NCBI GenBank assembly: GCA_002792995.1
Contig: PFPJ01000086.1
Span: 1 to 22,397 of the forward strand
Direction of reading: 5' to 3'
DNA from: Candidatus Magasanikbacteria bacterium CG_4_10_14_0_2_um_filter_41_10
Lineage (GTDB): Bacteria > Patescibacteriota > Patescibacteriia > Magasanikbacterales > UBA922
DNA: 22,397 bases
Shown here: piece by piece, positions 7,024 to 14,542 of the stretch
How the letters are laid out: the number at the start of each line of letters is the position of its first letter
Numbering within the stretch: the first letter of the stretch is position 1
Notes under the pieces: generated by a model
What the model was told of the DNA's origin: nothing
Database searches by the model: none
Seen by the model: only the letters and a program-made list of their open reading frames with translations
Made by a program: the position numbers and the translations under genes

Positions 7024-8100
7024 TCAGCCTGTCCAATGGAAAGCCATAATACTTAGATCAATCAAATCAATTTTTCCGTCGCCATTAAAATGATCTCGTT
7101 CAAATTTTGCAAATGACTCACTGATTGGTCGTTTGTACCAATACGCGAGGATAGAAAAATCAATAAGATTTACATGTCCATCTCCATTCAGATCTCCCGT
7201 TTTTACTGTTTGTTCTGGTTGAGAAAGTACTGTTTTGTCACTTACGACAAATTCTATTTCTTGACCAAAAGAGCTTATGGACGCACCAAGTGATGCTTTT
7301 GCTTTGGTTGCATGCTGTCCTTTGTTGAGGACGGATGTATCAAAATTGTACAAATATATTCCATTGCTATCTGCTGTGGTTTGTTTGAAGAATTCTGGGT
7401 CAGAATGAACTGAAATAGTAATTTGTCCGTGTGGTGTGCTTTGCCCAAAAATTGCTATGTTATCACCTTGTTTTACTTCGCTCTTGTCTATGGCAATTGT
7501 AGGGGCAATGAAGATGCCACTCACTTGTGTGGTAGATCCCAATGTAATAAAAACAGGAAAGGTAAATAACGACGAACGTCTCCCTGACGTATCTTCTCCA
7601 TATACAGAAAAGCTATAATTGCCCGCAGAGAGTCCTGAGAATGAAATACTAAAATTGGAATCAGGTCCTGCTATTGTAGAAATGGCAAGTTGCCCATCTT
7701 TCAAAACACTTACTTTACTTAAAGGATATGCTCGTCCAACAAAAATAACACTCGTGATAGGTGTTTCTGTCCCACCGCCTCCACCTCCTCCACCTCCTCC
7801 TTCACCTCCAGAACTTTCTGTGAGCGTGCATTCGGATATATCAAACGTACAATTTTCATTACAACCGAGAGAACCTGTGTCATAGCCTTGGCTCGCGCAA
7901 TTTGCAACGCCAAAATCTGTATCATCACATTGTTCTCCAGATTCTTTTATACTATTTCCACACAATGCGAGAATTTCAATTCTTAAATTTGAAGATCCAG
8001 TCGCCTGAACGTATTGTGGAAATGCTAATAACAAACAAGCAAATATTGTAAATACAAGGGGTGGTTTTTGAAATGTTGAGAGTAAAAAAAAGTTTTTCAT
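7024..8100 (-). CDS. Secreted dockerin protein with Cys-rich repeat
   Basis: Predicted 358-residue secreted protein. A signal peptide (about 1-33) is followed by a six-Cys module (Cys 47, 58, 68, 80, 84, 91) with the GEQCDD core seen in the DUF4215/Myxo-type disulfide repeats of surface proteins. A poly-Gly linker follows at about 98-109, then two Ig-like domains. The C-terminus (302-358) is a type I-like dockerin: two calcium-binding F-hand loops, DLNGDGHVNLID and FNGDGKIDLID. The next two genes encode cohesin proteins, so a cohesin-dockerin pairing within one operon is likely. The gene ends TGA then TAA in frame. The substrate or ligand of the Ig domains is unknown. Confidence 0.88.
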   Translation of the reverse strand: MKNFFLLSTFQKPPLVFTIFACLLLAFPQYVQATGSSNLRIEILALCGNSIKESGEQCDDTDFGVANCASQGYDTGSLGCNENCTFDISECTLTESSGGEGGGGGGGGGGTETPITSVIFVGRAYPLSKVSVLKDGQLAISTIAGPDSNFSISFSGLSAGNYSFSVYGEDTSGRRSSLFTFPVFITLGSTTQVSGIFIAPTIAIDKSEVKQGDNIAIFGQSTPHGQITISVHSDPEFFKQTTADSNGIYLYNFDTSVLNKGQHATKAKASLGASISSFGQEIEFVVSDKTVLSQPEQTVKTGDLNGDGHVNLIDFSILAYWYKRPISESFAKFERDHFNGDGKIDLIDLSIMAFHWTG

Positions 8101-8117
8101 TGAGATATTTGTTGTCC

Positions 8118-11100
8118 TTAACTTGCCGTGAGAGTTAACACAAAATTAATATTGTAATCACTTGCAGCCGTTTGTTCGGCAGGAATAGTTTGGCTAATAC
8201 CTATCCCTTTTAGGAGCCAGTCTCCAACATCATCAGATGCGCCCGTTGCAGTCAAAAGAGTAATACTGTCAGTAACGCCCTCTACAAAAGATGCGGATGA
8301 TCCTTTGGAGACGTTTGTTGTCGTACATCCAGTACTACATTGACCGACTGTCAATGTAGCGAGTGATGGATCCACACTCATTTGTCCACCCACAGCATCA
8401 TTTGCATCAGCGCCATCCGTGCATCCTGATCCATTTGAATCATTAAAATCATAGGGTGTTCCTGCACTTGTCCATAGACTGGACGAGGCCACCGCAGCCA
8501 TTGTGAGTGTCCATCCATTGTTTGCCCCATTGTTGTTATTGATATAAATCTGTTCTGATGCATTTCCAAACGTACTGGTAACCGTTTGGCAAGAGAGAGA
8601 AAACGAGGTGGCATTCATTGCCATGGTTGGACTAGAAACCGAGGCATAACTACCGTCTACAATATCCACAGTCAAAGAAGTGGCAAATGTCGTTGATGTT
8701 GAGTACACAGAAGATGACGCACTTGTATGGCCGAGTCCGTCCAAAGCGGCCATCTGAAAATAATACATGGTACTTGGGGTCAAGCCAGTAAAATTGTAAT
8801 ATGCATTTGTCGTTGTTGTACTAAAAAAGAAATCAGTAAAGCTTGCACCCATCGTATTAAATCGTATGTTTGGTCGATACATTGTTTGTGACATGTTTGT
8901 TACACCATCTGTCCACACCTCAGTTGCCCCATAATACGTTGCTCTATATACTCCTGCGCCTGTTGTTGTATATCGATAGTAAGGACATAAGGAATATCCA
9001 AATTCATAATCTTTGACAAAGAATAGTTCTATATTGTCAGTGCCGTTGTACACAAATGGAGTGTCTAAATCGACAGATACCCATCCATTGGCAACAGTAT
9101 TGGGGAATGAGCCTGAATATACTTGTGTGTAGCCAGTCAATGTAGTCGTTCCAGTAGAAAGTGTCGTAGCGCTTGTGTGTTTCATGTAAATCGTCACACC
9201 ACTAATAGTGACCCCCGCTTCTCCACTTGCCTTATAAAAATCTAGAGAAGTAACATTTCCAGTCATTCCTCCCAATTCACTCTGCAGGTAAATTATTTCA
9301 CTTGCAGAGTAATCAAAGCATCTATTGACTGGTAGTTGGTTATTATTTGTGGTAGCGGTACCAACACTCGTTTGCACTACAGGTGTTGACGTCGCAATAG
9401 CAATTGTATAAATAGATGCCCCTAACACTGTATCCCAATTGACCGTGATATTCGTTGTGTCTGGTGTGGAAGATGTAATACTCGGTGTTGGTATATTAAT
9501 AGTAATTTGTCCAGATGAATAGGCGCTTGTGGTAGCATTCACTCCGTCATTGCTGAGTCCATATACATAATATGTGCCCGCCGTCATTCCTGTCGTATCC
9601 CACGAACACGTTGCATCAGTTCCTTCTACTGCCGTAGCACATGCTCCAGAAATAGCAGTACCATCCAGACCTGATGCATCTGTATCGTAATAAAATGAAG
9701 CCGTGACAACGTCATCGTCAGAGAGTGAGTAGGTGATATTGTATGAATCACCAATATTTATGGTATCCGCTGTACCGTCTGGTTGGGAAAGAGAAAGGGT
9801 CGGGGAGTCATTCGCTATAGTGGATGTAGAATATGCTGTGGACGATGCACTGAAATTGCCTGATCCATCCCTGGCAGCGACCTGAAAATTATACAGTGTA
9901 CTGGTAGTCAATCCTGTAAAATCATAATTGCTTGCTGTTGTTGTTGCACTAAAAAAAATGTTAGAAAGGTTTCCGTCGGTTGAAAATGTTATGTTTGGGC
10001 GACTGTATGTCTGTGTCATGTTTACTGAAGATGACCAGGCAACTGTATCGCTAAAATGACTTCTTGCCACAAAAGAGCCAGTGCTAGTATATCGGTAATA
10101 AGGGTAACCAGAAATCGCATAATCCTGAAAATTTTTCACCACGAGAATTTGTAAATTATCCGTACTATTGTAGGTAAAAGGAGTGTCTAAATTCACACTC
10201 ATCCAACCAACCGTTGACGATGTATTGGGAAATGAACCTGAATATACTTGTGTATAGCCTGTCAAACTAGTAGTACCCGTAGGTAATGTTGTGTCTGTTG
10301 TAGTTTTCAGATAAATATCCACACTATCTATGGTTACGCTAGTAAGTCCACTACTTTTATAAAAAGCTAGAGAGTTAATATCTCCATTCAAACCATTTAA
10401 TTCACTATTGAGATAGAGCATCTCCGAGGAAGAATAGTTATAGAATCTAGAGATAGGTAAAGCGGAACTATTTGTGGTATTTGTCCCAACAATAGCCTCT
10501 GTTACGGGAGTTGTAGTAGAAATAACTACTGAATAATAAGAAGCGCCCAGCACAGCATCCCAATCTATAGAAATATGTGATCCACTTGGTGTGGATGTCG
10601 TAATACTTGGTGTAGCAAGTGTAATAGTAATAGGACCAGAAGAGTATGCTGTTGTGGTAGGATTGATACCATCATCCGAGACACCATATATATAATAAGT
10701 TCCAGCAGTCATTCCCGTCGTATTCCAAGAACACGTTGCATTATTCCCTTCTGCTGCAGTGGCACATGCTCCAGTAATAGCAGTACCATCAAGACCAGAG
10801 TTGTTAGTATCATAGTAGAAAGCAGCGGTAACTACATCATCATTGTCAGAGAGTGAATAAGTAATGTCATAGGAATCACCAATATTTACAGTACTCGACA
10901 CTCCATCTGGTTGGGAAATAGAAAGCGAAGGTGCCGTTGAATAGGGTTTTAGAGCAATGGTTATTGTAAACCAATTACCCGATGACCATGTTGACCATGC
11001 CGCTGGATCTTCAGTACCATGAGTTGTTTTTTCTAAGGTCGCGCCATGAACGGATATGTCAACATTATCATTACCAGAATTACCATTGACATTACTATAA

Positions 11101-11849
11101 CCACTGATGGTACCTGGTGATGTGTCATATATTCTACTTCCTGCCAATGCCAGTACCCAAGCTCCATCTGTTTGAGTAACAATGGAGGGAGGGTTAGGAT
11201 TTGTACTAGTTATAGGCCCAGCCGTTACAGTCGTTTGGTCAAAAATAGAAGGATCAACTCCACGAAGAATATAAGCAGCATAGGCTGTTCCATCTGCTCC
11301 ATGTCCTGTGCCTACACCAATCACAGATGTATCGGGTGTTGCTCCCATCACCTTATACCACGCACCAAAACCAGGAGCAGCTGTATTATTCAGAGCAATT
11401 TGTGTATATCCACTAGTGCTTACACCCGCGTCAGGATATCCAGATCTCCAAGGATGACCTCCATAGACAATGACAACATCACCTTCCATAACCCCTACAG
11501 GAAATGGTAGTGTTACATCTGCCCCATTCTGTCGATTACCAGATATTGCACCACCAGAAATAAGAGTAATTGCCGAAGCTGCTTGTGCATTCTGTGTTTT
11601 TGGTGGAAATTTCCCAATGTGTGGCCAGCCGGAAAAAATCCATGCGAATAGAAGTGTCGTAACAAACGAAACTCTCAAAAAACGAAAAAAAATTCTTTTC
11701 CGTTTTTTTACTGTAGGAAATATGTTCCTTGCAAACTGTCGTATATTATTTGCAATACGCAACAACCATTTTTTTGAAAAAGGAACTACTATTTCTGAAA
11801 TATTATGTTTTTGGTGGGACTTTAATTTTTTCTCCAGGGGCACAGGCAT
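8118..11849 (-). CDS. Giant surface adhesin with duplicated modules and WxL-like C-terminus
   Basis: Predicted 1243-residue surface protein. A long basic N-terminus leads to one hydrophobic segment (54-74) and a possible cleavage after AQA (about 90). A beta-rich domain (about 92-300) precedes two tandem copies of a 376-residue unit (307-682 and 683-1055). Each unit has an Ig-like domain and an FN3 domain that appears split by an inserted jelly-roll. The insert resembles a module common in Bacteroidetes adhesins (core LTGYTQVYSGSFPNT). Residues 1059-1243 are homologous to the whole mature part of the protein at 12973-13671, including Trp1113 in GWTLTM and Trp1211 in DWLL. The start at 11849 overlaps the upstream gene by 47 bases and has no ribosome binding site; a TTG near 11765 is a possible alternative. 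Role: probably attachment or an outer surface layer. Confidence 0.85.
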   Translation of the reverse strand: MPVPLEKKLKSHQKHNISEIVVPFSKKWLLRIANNIRQFARNIFPTVKKRKRIFFRFLRVSFVTTLLFAWIFSGWPHIGKFPPKTQNAQAASAITLISGGAISGNRQNGADVTLPFPVGVMEGDVVIVYGGHPWRSGYPDAGVSTSGYTQIALNNTAAPGFGAWYKVMGATPDTSVIGVGTGHGADGTAYAAYILRGVDPSIFDQTTVTAGPITSTNPNPPSIVTQTDGAWVLALAGSRIYDTSPGTISGYSNVNGNSGNDNVDISVHGATLEKTTHGTEDPAAWSTWSSGNWFTITIALKPYSTAPSLSISQPDGVSSTVNIGDSYDITYSLSDNDDVVTAAFYYDTNNSGLDGTAITGACATAAEGNNATCSWNTTGMTAGTYYIYGVSDDGINPTTTAYSSGPITITLATPSITTSTPSGSHISIDWDAVLGASYYSVVISTTTPVTEAIVGTNTTNSSALPISRFYNYSSSEMLYLNSELNGLNGDINSLAFYKSSGLTSVTIDSVDIYLKTTTDTTLPTGTTSLTGYTQVYSGSFPNTSSTVGWMSVNLDTPFTYNSTDNLQILVVKNFQDYAISGYPYYRYTSTGSFVARSHFSDTVAWSSSVNMTQTYSRPNITFSTDGNLSNIFFSATTTASNYDFTGLTTSTLYNFQVAARDGSGNFSASSTAYSTSTIANDSPTLSLSQPDGTADTINIGDSYNITYSLSDDDVVTASFYYDTDASGLDGTAISGACATAVEGTDATCSWDTTGMTAGTYYVYGLSNDGVNATTSAYSSGQITINIPTPSITSSTPDTTNITVNWDTVLGASIYTIAIATSTPVVQTSVGTATTNNNQLPVNRCFDYSASEIIYLQSELGGMTGNVTSLDFYKASGEAGVTISGVTIYMKHTSATTLSTGTTTLTGYTQVYSGSFPNTVANGWVSVDLDTPFVYNGTDNIELFFVKDYEFGYSLCPYYRYTTTGAGVYRATYYGATEVWTDGVTNMSQTMYRPNIRFNTMGASFTDFFFSTTTTNAYYNFTGLTPSTMYYFQMAALDGLGHTSASSSVYSTSTTFATSLTVDIVDGSYASVSSPTMAMNATSFSLSCQTVTSTFGNASEQIYINNNNGANNGWTLTMAAVASSSLWTSAGTPYDFNDSNGSGCTDGADANDAVGGQMSVDPSLATLTVGQCSTGCTTTNVSKGSSASFVEGVTDSITLLTATGASDDVGDWLLKGIGISQTIPAEQTAASDYNINFVLTLTAS
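8685..9803 (-). repeat. Second copy of the 376-residue adhesin unit
   Basis: Encodes residues 683 to about 1055 of the giant adhesin. It begins with SPTLSLSQPDG and ends before the WxL-like domain. It aligns along its length with the first copy at 9804-10931, but many positions differ, so the duplication is not recent. Confidence 0.85.
9804..10931 (-). repeat. First copy of the 376-residue adhesin unit
   Basis: Encodes residues 307-682 of the giant adhesin. Landmarks shared with the second copy are SQPDG, IGDSY, GMTAGTYY, LTGYTQVYSGSFPNT, DLQ/NIE at the strand after the jelly-roll core, and the DFTGL or NFTGL turn near the end. Confidence 0.85.
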
Positions 11850-12954
11850 ACGGTGGTTTTAATTTGTTGACTTTCGCAAGAAGTTTCCAAGATACATCAA
11901 ACTTTGTTGCCAGCGAATTTATACTATCACCTGGTTGTACCTCATACCCCACCCAATGTTCTATTATCCATTGTTTTCGTTTTTGTGAAACCACAAGAAG
12001 AAATCCCCCAAATAATGCCAATAACAATATAACAAATTCTATAATCAATCCACCAATAGTTGGAAAGCTGAAAAACCAGACAGATGGTCCTTTGAGTTTT
12101 GTTAATGTTTTTCCACTTTGTATACCTACGGTTGCTTCAGCATGTTCATCGTACTTTACAATCACATTGGATCGATAGAGACCACCCCAAAAAGGTTTTT
12201 TGAGTTCAAAATTCCAGTCTGATGTATCTCCACGCAAAATAGGGTATTGTCCACCATTGGTGGCGTATGTAAGACCGAAGAAATAGCGTGTTTCTACCAA
12301 GGCTTTTGCGTCAATAGAAACATTTCCAATATTTGTTACTAATGGATGCAACAAATAGCCACCTTTTTGGGAAGTGACCGTAAGTCCTGCAATTTCCAAT
12401 TTTCGTGTGAGTTCTCCTGGAATTGTCACGACAACACGAAGACCTGTTCGAAAGGATAAATTTGCCCCGCTTCCTGTTTGAACAGCTTTTTTTTGTTGCA
12501 TGACGATACAACCATTGTGTTCTCCTACACCAGCATTTTGTGGTACATCTATGACAAAGGGTATGATTTCATTTGTTCCAGGGTCTAGTGTCACTTCTGT
12601 TTTCTCCAATGTTATCCATGCCCCAACATCGCTACTATTTTCCGATGCTTGTGCACACGCAAAAGCACCTCCTGTAGATGGAGTGGAATCAACGCCATAA
12701 ATTAAAATTGTTTTTGGTTCAGCTGAATTGTTTACCACCATTACTCCTTCCTTTTGGGTAACACCAGCTTCGAGTGTATGAACAAAGATAGATTGTGTAC
12801 GTGGGTTGTTTGTGACTGGGTACGCAGGTTTTCCCCCAAAACCACCATATTCAATTGCAGACACATCTGCCGTTGATAGTGTTGATATGGCAAAAAGTAT
12901 TACGATTACAGCAACAAATCTAAACAATGTCTTTGTATTGTTTACATTTTGCAT
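11803..12954 (-). CDS. DUF916-like (WxL-interacting) membrane protein with LysM
   Basis: Predicted 383-residue membrane protein. A signal peptide (about 1-33) is followed by an extracellular region built like DUF916 / WxL-interacting proteins: an N-terminal immunoglobulin-like part with the VVNNSAEPKT strand, the PGTNEIIPFVIDVP strand and the GEHNGCIV turn, then a second beta domain. A transmembrane helix (about 290-318) ends in KRK, and the C-terminus (about 335-380) is a LysM-like module (YEVQPGDSINSLA core). In Firmicutes, DUF916 proteins are encoded with WxL proteins and hold them on the wall; here it lies between two genes whose products share a WxL-like domain. The KRK after the helix puts the LysM on the cytoplasmic side, which is odd. 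The gene starts 18 bases after the upstream stop. Confidence 0.82.
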   Translation of the reverse strand: MQNVNNTKTLFRFVAVIVILFAISTLSTADVSAIEYGGFGGKPAYPVTNNPRTQSIFVHTLEAGVTQKEGVMVVNNSAEPKTILIYGVDSTPSTGGAFACAQASENSSDVGAWITLEKTEVTLDPGTNEIIPFVIDVPQNAGVGEHNGCIVMQQKKAVQTGSGANLSFRTGLRVVVTIPGELTRKLEIAGLTVTSQKGGYLLHPLVTNIGNVSIDAKALVETRYFFGLTYATNGGQYPILRGDTSDWNFELKKPFWGGLYRSNVIVKYDEHAEATVGIQSGKTLTKLKGPSVWFFSFPTIGGLIIEFVILLLALFGGFLLVVSQKRKQWIIEHWVGYEVQPGDSINSLATKFDVSWKLLAKVNKLKPPYACAPGEKIKVPPKT

Positions 12955-12972
12955 AATTTCAGAAATGTTTGT

Positions 12973-13671
12973 TTAGGATGCTGCTATAGAGAGTACCATA
13001 TCGATGTTGTAATCGCTAGCAGCTGGTTGTTCTGCTGGGAGAGTCTGAGTGATTTTCACACTTTGGAGTGTCCAGTCACCGATATCTGTAGTCCCGTCAC
13101 TGGTAAGAATTGTGATAGTATCAGTTACTCCTTCTTCGAAGGCGGATGAAGATCCCAGTGAAAGTCCTGTTGTCCCATTTGCACTTGGACCTTGTGCTAT
13201 TGATCCAACACTAGGATCTACGGTCATTTGTCCTCCAACTGTATCACCAGTATCTGCGCTATCTGTGCATCCAGATGCTGTTGGATCGTTAAAATCAAAC
13301 GGTGTTCCGGCACTTGCCCATACATCTGCGGTACTACTTGCAGCTAGGCTTACTGTCCATCCATTTGCAGCTGCATCTGGATTTGACACATAAATCTGTT
13401 GTGTGGAAGTCCCGAAATAGCCAATTTTTGATTGACATGCAAAACTAAATGTTGCTGCAGGCATTGCCATTGTTGGGCTCGATACACTCGCGTAGCTTCC
13501 ATCAACGATATCGAGAGAAAGGGTTCCCGCATTGATAGTTTGAGTAAAGTTTGAAGTCCCTGATGCAAACACATAGGTAATACCTCCAAGACTTCCTGCA
13601 AGCACCATCGATACTATGAGTGCCACAGCTATATTCAATTTTGCCAGAAGTTTGTGTGTAAGCTTGTTCAT
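12973..13671 (-). CDS. Small secreted WxL/TasA-like surface subunit
   Basis: Predicted 232-residue secreted protein, first gene of the surface operon. After the signal segment (about 10-37, ending FASG) the mature protein is one beta-rich domain homologous to the C-terminal 185 residues of the giant adhesin. Shared landmarks are DIVDGSYASVSSPTMAM, a CQ pair, GW (Trp105) followed by TVSL, SGCTD with a run of acidic residues, VGGQM, DW (Trp200) followed by TLQS, and the end DYNIDMVLSIAAS. The two Trp-x-hydrophobic motifs and the Y-rich last strand recall WxL domains, and the N-terminal layout also recalls TasA/camelysin subunits. A repeated surface subunit or fibre protein is a fair guess. The WxL assignment is inference. 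Confidence 0.8.
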   Translation of the reverse strand: MNKLTHKLLAKLNIAVALIVSMVLAGSLGGITYVFASGTSNFTQTINAGTLSLDIVDGSYASVSSPTMAMPAATFSFACQSKIGYFGTSTQQIYVSNPDAAANGWTVSLAASSTADVWASAGTPFDFNDPTASGCTDSADTGDTVGGQMTVDPSVGSIAQGPSANGTTGLSLGSSSAFEEGVTDTITILTSDGTTDIGDWTLQSVKITQTLPAEQPAASDYNIDMVLSIAAS

Positions 13672-13731
13672 ATCGTGAAATAGTAAGGCATTAATAATGC
13701 TAAAAAGAGTGTATAGTATGTGTATACATGC

Positions 13732-13737
13732 ATTATA
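13732..13737 (-). promoter_or_regulatory. Possible -10 of the surface operon
   Basis: On the minus strand TATAAT sits 60 bases before ATG 13671. No good -35 lies 16-18 bases upstream (only TTTTAT), so an activator may be needed or another -10 may be used. The leader contains a GCATT/AATGC inverted repeat close to the start codon. Confidence 0.4.
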
Positions 13738-13811
13738 CGTCTGTAGTTATAATAATAAAAGGGAATTGTGTAGACTTATGCACAGTTCTGTTATGTACAG
13801 TAAACATACTA

Positions 13812-13841
13812 AAATAGTATAAATATATATTTATACTATTT
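13812..13841. repeat. Perfect 30-bp AT-rich palindrome
   Basis: The half-site AAATAGTATAAATAT (13812-13826) is followed directly by its exact reverse complement. It sits upstream of the surface operon and just beyond the lipoprotein terminator. It could be an operator, a cruciform or an extra terminator arm. Confidence 0.85.
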
Positions 13842-13850
13842 GTTGCTTAT

Positions 13851-13883
13851 AAAAAAAGAACCTTTTCACGAGGTTCTTTTTTT
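13851..13883 (-). terminator. Terminator of the metallopeptidase/PsbP operon
   Basis: AAAAAAAGAACC, loop of nine bases, GGTTCTTTTTTT. It lies 12 bases after the minus-strand stop at 13896. Its minus-strand T-run follows the stem, as expected of an intrinsic terminator. Confidence 0.88.
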
Positions 13884-13895
13884 ATGTGATGACTA

Positions 13896-14501
13896 TTATT
13901 CCATCGGTGCATCAAACGTAAATGATGCTTCAATTGCTTTTGCTTGTGGAAGATATGTATCAAAACTATCCACCGTAGCCGTATATGTAAGAATATACAT
14001 GGTTTTGTCGTTCATAACGTATGTATTTCGTACTTTCATTGGTTTGTCTGGTTGCTCTGGATACTCAGCTGTGTATGTCATCACACCGGCATCCTTTCCA
14101 CCTATGGTCAATGTTTCTGTACTAAGAATATTTGCATTTTTCAGACGTTTCGTGGTGTCATCTTTGATAATACCAGTATATTGATCAATGGTGATAGGTG
14201 GAAATTTACTCAAGTCTTGTGTTGCAAATCCAACACTGTCATGAAATCCCTCAGCATCTGCTTTTGCCAAAAAAACAACGCCATTGCCACTTGCCTGCGC
14301 TTGTTCTTTCCAGTCTCCTGGATAATAGAGTGTGATGCCTGCCTTAAAATCCTTGTATTTCATTGGTTGTACGTCACTTACATTGTTTGGAGTGCTTGCT
14401 GTATCTGCGCCAGAGGATGGTGCATTGGCAGGGGTAGAACATCCTGCACCTATGAGCGCAAGTGCTAGTGCGACTGCCCCCAAAGACTTTTTTGTATCCA
14501 T
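13896..14501 (-). CDS. PsbP-like lipoprotein
   Basis: Predicted 201-residue lipoprotein. The N-terminus MDTKKSLGAVALALALIGAG precedes Cys21 in a good lipobox, then a Ser/Pro/Ala-rich linker, then a PsbP/MOG1-like alpha-beta domain. That domain begins near residue 48 with the ITLYYPGDW strand and ends with an ILTYTATVDSF strand and an AIEASF helix. Its closest relative here is the next upstream gene, with which it shares the YP-x-x-W start and the same ending, so the two arose by duplication. PsbP-like domains have many roles; none can be assigned. The gap to the upstream gene is 41 bases, and the terminator at 13851 ends the operon. Confidence 0.87.
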   Translation of the reverse strand: MDTKKSLGAVALALALIGAGCSTPANAPSSGADTASTPNNVSDVQPMKYKDFKAGITLYYPGDWKEQAQASGNGVVFLAKADAEGFHDSVGFATQDLSKFPPITIDQYTGIIKDDTTKRLKNANILSTETLTIGGKDAGVMTYTAEYPEQPDKPMKVRNTYVMNDKTMYILTYTATVDSFDTYLPQAKAIEASFTFDAPME

Positions 14502-14542
14502 AAGATATATACGATTAACAAGTATTTTTTATATAATATCAT

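Noticed and set aside
7024..7036. Alternative genetic code with TGA as Gly, as in some CPR groups
   Set aside because: The dockerin gene ends TGA followed in frame by TAA, and the cassette gene also ends TGA directly before its terminator; no gene needs TGA read through.
7771..7806. CCACCTCCT-type tandem repeat
   Set aside because: It simply encodes the poly-Gly linker of the dockerin protein.
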